64,000 bases of DNA, taken from assembly GCA_019722365.1 (NCBI GenBank), contig JADFUC010002243.1, positions 168,756 through 232,755 of the forward strand, written 5' to 3'. Every line of letters begins with the position of its first letter. The stretch's first letter is position 1. The notes under the pieces are model-generated. The model ran no database searches. It had not been told where the DNA came from and saw only the letters and a program-made list of their open reading frames with translations. Positions 1-10,605 of the stretch are shown in pieces. Origin of the DNA: Lithospermum erythrorhizon. Lineage: Eukaryota > Streptophyta > Magnoliopsida > Boraginales > Boraginaceae. The position numbers and the translations under genes are program-made.

Positions 1-255
1 TGCACTTCTCTCTATTTATGTGTTTTGGTCATGAAGCTATCGCTATTAAGTGAAATGGTTGATGTTAGTATGCCTAAATGATTGTTCAATTTTCAAATAA
101 GAAAAGGTTCAACCTCTGGCAAGTTCTCTTTACCAACAATTTGCAGGCTCATCTCTCAATATTTAAAAAAAAAAATTCAAATAAGAAAGATCTTGTATCA
201 CTACAACCATTCCGTTAATCGGCATTCGTTATGATTTTTTGACTCCATGCTAGTT
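1..255 (+). pseudogene. 3' tail of kelch-type gene copy A (partial, enters from left edge)
   Basis: The first 250 bases match, with few differences, the downstream intron of kelch copy C at about 23960-24235, and more loosely copy B at about 3700-3900. Shared landmarks are the cacttctctctatttatgtg block and the accattccgttaatcggcat block. No coding exon of this copy lies inside the window. The similarity stops near 250-255, before the last exon seen in B and C, so copy A either lost its last exon or was broken there. Assignment as a third member of a tandem family is inferred from this shared non-coding sequence. Confidence 0.7.
92..188 (+). mobile_element. Short SINE-derived insertion with 13-bp target duplication (copy A)
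   Basis: A roughly 71-bp insert (105-175) starts with a degraded Pol III B-box-like stretch (ggttcaacctctgg) and ends in an A-run. It is flanked by a 13-bp direct repeat, ttcaaataagaaa, at 92-104 and 176-188. The same insert sits at the orthologous position in kelch copy C and is absent from copy B. This fits a 5'-truncated tRNA-derived SINE mobilised by LINE machinery. The length and lack of an A box mean it cannot be assigned to a named family. Confidence 0.65.
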
Positions 256-305
256 AATTTTGTGTTGAAGTGCAGAAGCCGGTGATGGAACTACAAAAGA
301 AATCG

Positions 306-853
306 CAGATTACCTTCGGCATCTTCTGGTGATGGAACGGTATCTGCTTTCCTAGTTTTGTTCGAGGAGTAATCACTTCCATCAGCACTACTTGATGCAT
401 TCTTTCCATCGTTACTCTTTATTGACTCATCTGAATCCAATCTATCATTCTTTCTTCCTTACGCGAGGTGATATATTCGTAATCTGTCATTAGATATCCA
501 CTCACCACAACGATATTATCGAGCTCGACTTTGTCCCTCTGGAACTTATTTCCGCACCTTCATCCTTTCCATCTAAGCCTTTGGCGAACATGGGAGGTCA
601 CGCCATTGACACTAAAAGAACCACTCGTATCCGAAGAATTAGAAAATTCGGATTTTGGCTTTGGCGTCAGTGACGAACTCACATCTGACAAGCTACCTCC
701 TGATGCCACACACTTTAGCAGCAGCAAGTAAAGATGACAGAACTCCACCATAGGCTCAAAATGTTGAATCAACAAAACCATGGCAACACTATCTAATAAC
801 CATATCAGCCTCTGGCCTCCCCAAAAAGGCCGGACATGTCGATGACAAATCAA
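306..853 (-). pseudogene. Unidentified Ser-rich coding-like fragment
   Basis: The minus strand has a codon-like stretch (853 to 560) encoding a Ser-rich segment that includes GSLSDVSSSLTPKPKSEF. Beyond a frame change it continues as a second Ser/Asp-rich stretch, about 420-314, including NASSSADGSDYSSNKTRK. Two plausible splice donors on the minus strand (GTGAGT near 506-500 and GAAG|GTAATC at 314) suggest former exons. No domain is recognisable. It may be a low-complexity region of a regulatory protein, possibly captured or truncated next to copy A. A stop near 560 breaks the first segment, so it is not intact as written. Confidence 0.3.
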
Positions 854-1403
854 ATGAATTTTTTTTCCACCACTGTCCTATTGAATTCTGCAATAATAAA
901 TCAAGAAACCTATTCAGGGGAGTAAGCATTATTAAAATGATCTGATTTAATGCAATCATCATGACACATGATCCCTACTACACTTATTGCTACATTTAAA
1001 TATTTAGAACAACACTGATCCACACTTGATTACATACATATCATACCAAAGCTAAACTATTTTACTGATTTAGCCATCTTTTTCAATTCTTTTTTCCAAA
1101 AAGTACTCCATTAGTACTACCTACTGAAGTGAGTTTCAACCTTAGATCTAATATGATTACGAATCTCACTTCTAGAGCAAACCCAACTTCATTATTTAAC
1201 AATCTTTCATAAATAAATAAAAAAGAAGACAAACATAAACCCATGAGGCATAAAAGGGAAATACTGATATGATAATGAAGTTCAGATAAATTATTAACTT
1301 ACAAACCAAACTATATTCTTGAGCTGAAAACATGCATTCTTGAAGATTAAAGATCATACATAAACCAAATCAGAAACAAATCAAACCTTTTCCACTAATA
1401 TCT
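854..1403. other. AT-rich intergenic stretch, nothing recognised
   Basis: About 550 bases of AT-rich sequence without a supported ORF, RNA gene or repeat. It sits between the Ser-rich fragment and the SINE at 1415. Confidence 0.6.
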
Positions 1404-1669
1404 GAAAAGATTTAGCGTCCAGAGCCTGTCATGGACATGGACTTGCCATGAAGAGTGTGCCTCTCACATCGACACGGGTTCGAACCTCGGCAGTGCTCTG
1501 CATTTGTTGGGGGTCGTTCCTAGGTGTGAGTGGTTACCCATGTGTTAAGACGCCGCTGTGGCAAGCCCAGGTCTGAGGGCACATCCCGGTTTACCCTCCT
1601 CTGTTGGTGAGGGGCCCAGGCAAGCGGGCGCACAAATGGCGATATCGTTTTTTTTTGAGAAAAGATTTA
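1404..1669 (+). mobile_element. tRNA-derived SINE with 11-bp target-site duplication
   Basis: A 242-bp GC-richer block (1415-1656) is flanked by a perfect 11-bp repeat, gaaaagattta, at 1404-1414 and 1659-1669. It contains a textbook Pol III B box, GGTTCGAACC, at 1477-1486 and ends in a run of nine T (1648-1656). The T-run ending is known for some plant SINE families such as p-SINE1. The expected A box 30-40 bp upstream of the B box is degenerate. SINEs are non-autonomous and depend on a LINE reverse transcriptase. The class is well supported; the family name is not recognised. Confidence 0.85.
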
Positions 1670-1732
1670 AGCTTTTCCTATTATTTAATTCGATTAAATT
1701 TGCTCATCTGAAATATCATACTTGAAAACATA

Positions 1733-1796
1733 ATGCTAAACTGCCTCTGTTCCAGAAACTTGCCATACTTGAGAAACGCTAAACTGCCTCTGTTCG
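1733..1796. repeat. Short direct repeat
   Basis: The string gctaaactgcctctgttc occurs twice, about 44 bp apart, within otherwise AT-rich DNA just upstream of the promoter block shared by the kelch copies. No function is assigned. Confidence 0.5.
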
Positions 1797-1804
1797 ATTC
1801 GCGT

Positions 1805-2174
1805 AACTAAGGTAATCTCGATAGATACTCCAAATCTTTTAATGATTTATCCATTCATCATTAATTCCTACCAATTTCAAATCTTTTAATGATTATCCTA
1901 AAATTTTCGGAAAATCCGTATCCGATCGGATGCTGTCGGATCTCAAAATCGGAAATTCCGGCCATCAACAAAAACCGGCGGTTCGGTCTTTTAAGTGGTT
2001 TGGGCCATGTGAAGGCCGGAGCCTCAACAGGAATCCAAGCTAAGCATAACAGAATAGTCACACATTACATTAAGAGAGCAGTCAATTAGGTATTTCCTAA
2101 TTGTTTGTATTTCCTATAATTGTTTATAGTATTTTTGATTGTTATTTTCTATTATTTCATATCAACTTGGAAGC
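1805..2174 (+). promoter_or_regulatory. 5' flank of kelch copy B, shared with copy C
   Basis: About 200 bases (1811-2010) match 22232-22412 upstream of copy C, including the GC-rich stretch with gatcggatgctgtcgga and ccggcggttcggtctttt. A further shared block (atttcatatcaacttggaagc) runs directly into the ATG in both copies. This shows the promoter or 5'UTR was duplicated together with the gene. A second shared motif (gaatagtcacacattacattaagagagcagtc) lies after the block here but before it in copy C. No TATA box was confidently placed. Confidence 0.6.
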
Positions 2175-4079
2175 ATGAGGACCAATCTTGTACGAGTGCC
2201 TGCTTTGGTCCGGTATTTACTCATAGAATAACTTGTCAGCCATAGGTTTTATGGCTTCAATGAGATCTATTCAGTCAATTTTCGACAAAGATCACAAAAT
2301 CAAATTGATCGTAGCATCTCCCCCTTTCTAGATGATGTAGATGACTCCTTTCGAGCCCGACCTTTTACTGTTTTAAATGGCTGTCCTAAAGATTGTAGCT
2401 TCGCTTCATTTGGAGATCAACTCTATATATGTGGTGGTTCAACATTTGATAGTCATGTAATGAAGAAGATATGTAACAATGCATATGGATATAGGTTTGA
2501 GACCATAAGGAAACTTTTAAATGATAAGGACAATCAAGTACCTGAGTCAGCATAATAATATGAAATCTGTCATTCAATCTGGTTCCAATAGGGTGAAACG
2601 TTTTGGATGTCAAAAGTTGGTTGATTCACTATTTAATAACAACCAAAAGCGAAAAATTGTCGTTAATTGAATTATCACGGATGCTTCAAATGATTCCCCC
2701 AATACTGGGAAACATGTCCATCCATGTCTAAAGGTAGGAGACGAGCCCACCTTTTGCATCTTGGAGATAAATTATTTGCAATTGGTGGCAATACTGATGG
2801 CAAGCATACTTCTTTGATTGAAGTATTTGAGCAGGGTGTTTGGACTCCTATTTGTACTGAGAATCCTCCAGACATCGATCCTTATTTTCTAGTATCAGCT
2901 GCCATTGAAGATGCCAACTCTATCTTAATTGGATCAAAAGGTTCATTCTATTTGTTGGATGTGATGGATCTTTGGCAATGGAAACGAAGTTAAAGACAGG
3001 TGGAATAAATTATTAGAGGGAATGTCCGTCAAGTTACTTGATGGATGTTTTAAGCTTGGCAGGTATTGTGAAAAACTAAGAATCATTGATATTACTATGG
3101 TATGATGATTCCGACTTATGCACATCTATGGGTTGAATCCTTTTCCTTTAAAATGCTTTAGTTTTAATTTGATGAAGCCGTATATTTGGCCCTGCTAACG
3201 GATAGTAGTGATATTAGAATTTCCAAGCTCATTGATCTCGGTGAAGGGATCCTTTGTTTCATTTATGCTGGATGGGAGTGGCATAGGTCCATTGATGTCC
3301 ATGGAGTGGAACATGAATTTTGTGATCACCATTGTGTGACCTTTGAGATAAACTATGACAGTTTGAGCCAAATTGAGACCAACATGTCATTCCCATTCCC
3401 GAGAATTGAATTGGAAACGTCAGTTATTTCACATTACAAATGCTATGCTCCTTCTAGAGCTCCGGATGAACTCGGTCCTGCTTTTGCATTGTATGTGTAT
3501 CTTTTTATTTTTTAAATTATTTTCCTTTTTTATTGCAGTTTCTACATTAATATTCTTATTTTATTTTTTGATTCTTCAATTTCTTTTGAAGGGATATCCA
3601 TATTCCCCACAAGAAGGTGCTCGTGTGAGTGGTTATAGAAGTATTATGTTGCACTATGACTTTTCTTGTGGTAAATTATTGTGGCTTGGTTTATCTTTTG
3701 CACTTCTCTTTCTATATATGTGTCTTTGTCATGAAGCTATCTTATTAATTAGGAATGTTTGATGTTAGTATACTAAATGATTGTTCCACGTTTTAAATAA
3801 GAAATATCTTGTTAATTGGCTTTCAAGTTTTAAATGATTAGTACAACCATTCCGTTAATTGGCGTTCATTATTATTTTTTTTTCTCCTTGCTTGGTTAAT
3901 TTTGCATATCATGATATGTTCATCCTTATTCAATTAGAGGAATATGCAATTGGTTATTATTTATGGTAAAAAATTTATCTTGTTTTCTTGCAGTTGATTT
4001 CAAGAAGGCTAGTGAATCAGATTTTCTATTGTTCGAGGGCTTAAAATATGTTGAAACTATGGTGGAATTTTTTATGTAA
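2175..4079 (+). pseudogene. Kelch-repeat-type protein gene, copy B (frameshifted)
   Basis: Start ATG at 2175 is shared with copy C (same upstream block, same MRTNLVRVPA beginning). The first third is full of stops and shifts. From 2724 the frame reads a kelch-like blade (LHLGDKLFAIGG then VEVF-type and WTPI), matching copy C closely. The downstream coding part 3186-3490 (WEWHRSIDVHGVEHEF, then KCYAPSRAPDEL) is cleaner here than in copy C. A GT donor follows at 3489-3490. Then come an exon starting about 3592 (DIHIPHKK) and a last exon at about 3995 after a TTGCAG acceptor. Kelch blades form a beta-propeller protein-interaction surface. Plant kelch proteins are often F-box adaptors, but no F-box is visible. 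As written it cannot make a full protein. Confidence 0.75.
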
Positions 4080-5016
4080 ACGGTTGTTCATGCATTATTT
4101 ATCGTCTTTTTGTAATGAACTATAATAAACTATGGTGGATTTGATTCTGTAATAAACTTTGTGGGAGTAAACATACCGAATAACCAAATCATAACGTACC
4201 TAACTACATATACGGTGGTATTGTGGTGCCTCTACCGTGAAACATTTAGAGTTAAAATTCTGTTATGGCATCAATTTGTTGTACATTTACTTTCGAGTTT
4301 GTTAAATTCACCTATGGATATTATTAGTTTAAGAGTCATTATAAGGAGATTTCTACATATAATTATATTTTTTTTATGGATTTTTTTGGCGAGACTCCTG
4401 CAGGCCCATGAGTTAATTTTTATCGGTTCGAACTATTTAAATTCCCACTATCTTGTATTATAATCGGCATTATCTTGAATTATTTTTAATTTTCTAGGCA
4501 TCCCTCCCCTCCTAGACCTAATTTCCTATAATATATATTAAAATGATTATATTATCTACAAATATATATTGAAGTGACTATATCGTAGTCAAATAATTAT
4601 TTTATCTATATTTAAAATATAGGATTAAAATGCTAAAATCCCTTTCTTTCTTAACACACTTACCCACCCCACCCCATCAACCGTAAATAACAGAATGAGG
4701 GAATACTACTGCCATTGAGGTGCTAATGTGATATTGTAGTTTGCAGGATGATTTTCCTATGATAAGATGCACTTTGTTAATAAATTTTTTGACATTAACA
4801 ATATATATAATCACATACTGCAAATCCACCATTTCTTCTTAGTGGGCTCCTGTGAAGCCCATTGGGCCATCGCCATCAACGATTCCATGGTAATAGATGG
4901 AGTATTACTGAATCTTGGACAAATTGGACTTAACCTTGTCCAAAATCCATCGGATGCCAAATTTCTCAAAATATTCCAAAATATTGATTTTAAATCTAAT
5001 AATATTTTTTCATAAA
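4080..5016. other. 3' flank of copy B and AT-rich spacer
   Basis: The first few hundred bases match the 3' flank of copy C (repeated tgtaatgaactat strings). The rest is AT-rich with no ORF, RNA or transposon signature I can support. Confidence 0.5.
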
Positions 5017-5017
5017 T

Positions 5018-5200
5018 ATGGTCATGTTTATTACAATTTTATGAAAAGTGTGATAAACGTGGACATGTTTAATTCAAACATGGCCATGTTTATTACAATT
5101 TCATGAAAATTGTGATAACGTATGCACGTTGAATTCAAACATGGTCATGCTTATTACAATTTTATGAAAAGTGTGATAGCGTGGGCATGTTTGAGACAAC
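5018..5200. repeat. 62-bp tandem repeat, three units
   Basis: Units begin at about 5018, 5080 and 5141. Each carries atgg(t/c)catg, ttattacaattt(t/c)atgaaaa, gtgataacg and gcatgtttaattcaaac in order. Period is about 62 bases and divergence is low. It is followed at 5218-5290 by a shorter degenerate repeat of about 20 bp around agggttt. A local minisatellite with no coding content. Confidence 0.75.
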
Positions 5201-5928
5201 ATGTTTGTCTATTTCAAGGGTTTAGAACAAGTCCAAGGGGTTGGAACAACTTTGAGGGTTTGTAATAATTTTAAGGGTTTGTGACTTGTAATTATAACCT
5301 AGAATAATAATTTTTTAACACTAAACGACTTTTATTATTTAGAGAATAATAAAAAGAATTCACATATTATGATGTGTTGATAAATTTTATAGTATAATCA
5401 AAATAATTCACATATAATCTTATTACTTTTTACACTAATGCTCTTATTCATGTATTATTCAATGTTACCAAATATAACTATTCTTTCTGTCATATCGTTA
5501 AAAAGTAGTGACGTTATTTTAGAAAAATATTAATAAATAATATGTTAATAACATATTATTCTATTAATTTATTATTCAATACTATATAAATATATTATTT
5601 TCCACATCCATATACATTAAGGAATATTCAACATTAAATAACTTACTGATATTATATAGATAAAAGTACGTTAAAGAGTTATTTTTATCATTAGGAATAT
5701 TCAACATTAATATATTATGCATTGTAATATTATCAATTATCATTAAAGAGTTATTTTTGAAATAGGTTTTAATTACAATTATTCTTTATTATTTAAAAAT
5801 AATATATTGATGGATCTTATGCTTTTATTTATTTCTAAATAAGTTATTCAATTATCACACACATAATTACGAATTATCTATATGGTACAATGGATATTAA
5901 ATTTGCTTTCTATCAAAAGGTCATGAGT
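5200..5928. other. AT-rich spacer
   Basis: After the short agggttt-type repeat, the stretch is almost pure AT-rich sequence with repeated attatt and aatatt strings. No gene or element end is recognised. Confidence 0.6.
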
Positions 5929-7449
5929 AGGCATTAGCAAGCGAAAGTGGGCGGACGGCGCCACGTCAGATGCAGACGCGGGCGAGCGTCCGATGTCGTC
6001 TCCGCGAGCGGTGGCTTCTTAGTGTGCCCGAGCAGCGAGCGGCACACGGGAATGAGGCCCAGCGGCGCACTAAGCCCAGTGTCGCGGCGTTCCCGAATCT
6101 TGCATTCAACGAACGGGCGTCACGGGTTGGCGAAGTGGGCGTCAGATTGAAGAATAGTTTATCCATCACAAATTAAAACCTATTTACATATATTGCAAAT
6201 AAAACAAACCACACACATACATAAAAAACCCCATAAATATCTAAGTAATCCAACATGATCATAAAACAAACTTCAAACATCCGAACCACAATTTTAACAT
6301 CCATAGAATAAAACAAACCATAAATATTAAACTAACTAAAGTTCATCCATCTTTAAAATAAAATAAACTAAGGTTCATTTATAAAGAACATTTATAAGAT
6401 GAAATTATTTATTAAAGTTCATCCATCTATGTATAAACAAAATAAAACTAGAACCAAGTATGATATATAAAAAATAAAGTTCATCCATATATAAACAAAA
6501 TAAGTTCATCCATATACTAAGAACCAAAATTATGATATATAACCAAGTATGATATATAAACAAAATAAAACTAAAGAACCAAGTATAATATATAAAACTA
6601 AGAACCATGTATAAACAAAATAAATTATTTGATAAGTTCATCCATCTATGAAATTATTTATTAAAAGTTTAGCCATCTATAACAAAATAAACAAAATAAA
6701 CTAAAAAGTTCATCCATCTATATTCATCTTGAAAATTCTTGATCAAATTATTTATTCTCCAAGATGAATATATAAAATATTATAATTGAAGTAGTAAAAC
6801 TAAGAACTTAAGTATGATATATTTAATGTGGAATGAACTTCAAGCTTGTATAATTAGTAATATGAATTAATGATATTTGATGTGAAGTAATGAATAGAGA
6901 AGTTGTGGTTCTTTATTTATAGGAAGGAGAAACGGCTATTTTACGAATCGGACGTCCAGATGAGAGTCAAACCCGGACGTCCGCTAATATCAGATATCTT
7001 CTTAAAAAGCGGCTATTGTTTACATAAGCGGCTACTTACGGACGTCGGTAGAATAAAGCGGACATACGCTAATAAGATGAAATGCAGATGTTTGCGCGAC
7101 GCTTCGGATGTCGGTTTTCACGGAGTGAATCTAATAAAGCTAATAAAGGCTAAGGAATCAACTAAGATGCCTTGTACGGACATCGGTTTAATTAAGCGGA
7201 CGTCCGCTTCATTCGCGGAACCACTAACGAGCGTGTGCCGAGCAGCGATTCGAGCATCACTTGAATCCGTAGCGAGCATTGCCGGGGCCAGGCGTTTTTG
7301 GCTAAAACAGTAACCCCACCCCATTAGTAAAGTGGGCCAGCGAGCCCGGACGTGGGCCCTAACGAGCGTGGGCGGGCAACCGGACTAGCGAGTCGGGACT
7401 AACGAGCGGTCCACCGAACTAGGCCAGCACTGGCGTCCCAGTCATGAGT
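5920..7449. mobile_element. Candidate non-autonomous DNA transposon with GC-rich ends and 9-bp flanking repeat
   Basis: A 1.5-kb block has GC-rich outer thirds (5935-6150 and 6940-7440) around an AT-rich centre. It is flanked by an exact 9-bp direct repeat, gtcatgagt (5920-5928 and 7441-7449), the length made by Mutator-type transposases. The string gtgtgcc(c)gagcagcga occurs in both GC-rich arms in direct orientation, and the centre (6410-6730) contains imperfect repeats of gttcatccatctatgtataaacaaaa. I could not align convincing terminal inverted repeats, so the class (MULE-like, Harbinger-like or other) is uncertain. No transposase is encoded. Confidence 0.4.
6405..6735. repeat. Degenerate tandem repeat inside the candidate transposon
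   Basis: The motifs gttcatccatctat, ataaacaaaataa and aagaaccaagtatgatatata recur several times with irregular spacing. Minus-strand translations show repeated hydrophobic blocks only because of this repetition. Not a gene. Confidence 0.6.
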
Positions 7450-7559
7450 TGATCACATGACTACCAAATTTTTGGCAAAGTAGTGCGGCCCACATCTAAT
7501 GTCCCGGGCTGACGGGTATTGGGACCGGAAAGGGCCGAATAGCCGTGGAATGGAACCGA

Positions 7560-8562
7560 GGTAACGACAAATTTCCTTAAAGTCGAAACGAGGAATAGCG
7601 GTTGCAAAAGAAGTAACAATGATATGATTTGAGTACAATCTCTGTTATTCCTCGATTTTGTAGCGACAAATTTCCTTAAAGTCGAACAGAGAATAAGCGG
7701 TTTCACCAAAGAAATGTTATTGATATAATTTGAGTACAATCTCTATTTATTCCTCACGATTACAACACTTATTTATCTAGTCGAGGGCCTTAGCGACTTG
7801 TTCTTTGAGCTTGATTATTGAACACTTGTATCTTGAACACTTGGATGTTGCACACTTCAATTCAAAGGCTTGAATAAGCGATCTTGAACTTTGAATGTTT
7901 GAATGTTTGAATGCTTGGATGTTTGAAGATTTGAATGTTTGAATGTTTGAAGATTCAAAGGCTTGAAGGTTTGAATGTTCAGATGCAACTTGAATGTTGA
8001 GGGAGAGTTCTCTGATTTGTGGAGCTTTCTCTTCTTCTACTTTTTGTCTTCTTTTTGCAAATGAATTTCCATCCCCTAAAATGAATGATAATGCCTCTAT
8101 TTATAGGCATATTAGGTGATGGGCTTGGATTTGGGCTTGACTTCGATTGGGCTTGAGCCTAGACTTCGGTTGGTCTCGGCTTGAACTTGGACTTCGACTG
8201 GTCTCGGCTTGGACCTTCCGATAATTATTCTTCCAACATAATTAAAGAATAATTACATGATTTTGTTCGATAAAGTATATCTTTATATTTATTTAGAAGA
8301 TATAATTATCCAACTCTTTAATTATTTCCAATGTTTATTTGGAGAAATAATTATTTATTATGATCCATTTCTCGTGTCGGGTCATAATTAGGCGATCCCA
8401 ATTTCAATCACGCAATTTATAATTTGATAATAAGCATACATGTACATATTTAATTGGGCCGCATGATTTAATTAGCTAAATTTCAATATATAACTTATCG
8501 AATTGGAACTTAGTTAATTACTTTAATGTGAGTATTTATTGAATAAATTTCCATTATCAACA
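7560..8562 (-). repeat. 3' LTR of the Tat element
   Basis: It aligns along its whole length to 21132-22119. On the minus strand it begins TGTTGATAATGG at 8562. It contains phased tttgaatgtttgaatgtttg repeats (7890-7980) and an internal tandem duplication of about 97 bp at the U5 end (7561-7660 and 7661-7757, each starting gtaacgacaaatttcc or gtagcgacaaatttcc). Differences from the partner LTR are largely small indels. Confidence 0.9.
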
Positions 8563-8576
8563 AATGCCCCCTCGAA
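8563..8576 (-). promoter_or_regulatory. Polypurine tract
   Basis: Read on the minus strand the bases next to the 3' LTR are TCGAGGGGGCATT. This is a purine-rich run of the type that primes plus-strand DNA synthesis in LTR retroelements, immediately upstream of the LTR start TGTTGATA. Confidence 0.75.
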
Positions 8577-10605
8577 CTTGACGTACGTACTCTGAAATTT
8601 GGCGAGTCTTTAGAGTAGTCGAGTTCGACCAACTTGAGTTTCAAGTGCATAACCCCGTATCATTTCCACAGGCTATATGGATCCATAGCCAGATGCCACT
8701 CATAAATGTTCACTTTGGTAATCAACCACAGGTCCACCTAAGGACTGCTCGTTCGTACTTTGTCCAAGCGGCCGCCATGTCGAGAAGTTGGAGTAACCAG
8801 GTATCCATGTGGACATTTTACCGGGTGAGCTTTAATTTTAACATCAATGGCGTTGTCATCAATTATCAATGACATAAGTGTCATCTTAATGTGCATATCA
8901 AGCAAGACCGTTAAAGAGATTTGAGCATACATTCAATTTTGCTAACTGATTTAACCAGCCAAGCAATTAATCCGCAGAACAAATTAGCCATTAACCTTTG
9001 GATATGCTTATCCACTTTTTCAAGAAATGTAGACAACCTTTGACCACATTCAAACTTGAATTGTGTCCAAGCCTACTCCCATTAAATGGCCTCAGCGTGA
9101 TCACGCTCATGATTTGCCCCATTGATAACTAACCCAAAGTTTGAATGGGCATGATCACTACTCCACAACTCATAAAAGCTGGCGATACATATATACTATA
9201 TAAGTAACATATTGGTTCTCATTTGACTACGTCCTCTAGCAAACTCAAGCTCTTTATCCAACAAGCAATGTGCATATTAATATGGCTTCATACTGTCTGT
9301 ACAATACTACTCTATTGTTGTTAAAATCACCGACTTCAACAGTACGCTTCTAGCTTCAAATTCTTACTCAATTTTGGGTTTCCTTCCTGCCATCGATACA
9401 TCGCATCGCTCTACCTTCATTTTTCTGATAGTAATCATTGCGGAGAAGTGAGGAGATCAATCTTGTTAAAAACCACGATTGACATCGTGGAGGCTGATTC
9501 AAGAATCGGCATTGACTAAGCCTTTTGTTTGGCGCTGCATATACATCATGTTTAGAGAGAAATGAATTCTTTTTCATTTTTCATGAAAATTTTGTTGTAT
9601 TCCCTTTCTCAAGAAATATATTTGCATATACTTGCGTAATGATTCACCTCTCCTCAGCATGTCTTATCGACTACCGCAGTACACACAACGATTGCTTCCA
9701 ACTTTAAGCTCAATTGCCCAACTAGTCATCCCAAGACGGGCATTGGCATCACTGATCTACATCTCTTTCTTCCTAGGTAACAATTTCTACCATTAAGATA
9801 TTATTTATGATCTAAGACAAGTCACAATAACATATTTGTTTGAGTTTTGTTTGGTGCCTGCATATCATGCTTCTAAGACGGGGGGAAAGAGCTTCAACCT
9901 TTCTTCATTCTCCTATAGCTTTTATGATGCGTCTATTCTAAGAAATATATACCCATGTATTTCATGTATCAGTATGTATTCACCTCTAAATGGTTCATTT
10001 AATTCTCGAAAAGAGTATAATTAGGTGGGATGGAGGTACTTCTTCTAGTTTAGTTTGATGAATGTTTGTAATAATATGGTCTTTTAATCATACATATAAT
10101 ATATGGATCCTACCATTTTGCATGCACCTTTCCTTCTTCAGATTTACCATTGCTGCATGTAACTGCCACGAAATCTCACCCACTTCGCATGCATCTGGTA
10201 TGGGTATATAGTTGGGTATATACGTTTGACATTTTAATTTCGAGCACCTTTTAGAATGAATGTGGCCCTTAAAGCATGCACATATAGATTTTAACATATA
10301 TGTGATTTCTAAAGCGTATATCTTTCAAAGTAGTTTATCTCTTCCAAGTTCTCAAGTTATCGTATTTGCTCCTCGTTTATCAAATTTTGCATGTTGTATC
10401 ACGACTCTTCGAAAAGGTCATTATATTTCTCTCCTTCCATATTTAGACTTTTCGCTTTGGGCACGAGATCAGCTATTCACTTAAGAATCAAGTGAGGTAT
10501 TTGGACGGTCATTTGTTAAAAAATATCCTCCATTACTTTGCGCATCATTATGTGTTTGTCTTTTTTTTTCTTGCATTATGTCATATCTTTGCATTTAGAT
10601 TAAAT
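8577..10605. other. Non-coding 3' tail of the Tat element
   Basis: About 2 kb between the polypurine tract and the tandem array. Short open frames exist on both strands but none shows family similarity. This fits the long 3' untranslated region typical of Tat/Ogre elements. Confidence 0.55.

Noticed and set aside
1477..1486. B box suggesting a tRNA gene
   Set aside because: No acceptor stem or proper A box. The target duplication and T-run show it belongs to a SINE.
4161..4463. Hydrophobic 100-codon plus-strand protein
   Set aside because: It lies in the 3' flank of kelch copy B. Its composition is explained by T-rich DNA and it has no counterpart in copy C.
5218..5290. agggttt strings as interstitial telomere repeat
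   Set aside because: Units are irregular, about 20 bp apart, and not a run of TTTAGGG.
6405..6641. Membrane protein on the minus strand
   Set aside because: Hydrophobic translation of a degenerate AT-rich tandem repeat, with no start context or family.
7441..7461. Palindrome gtcatgagttgatcacatgac as an operator-like site
   Set aside because: Its first half is the 9-bp flanking repeat. A single occurrence in plant intergenic DNA gives no support for regulation.
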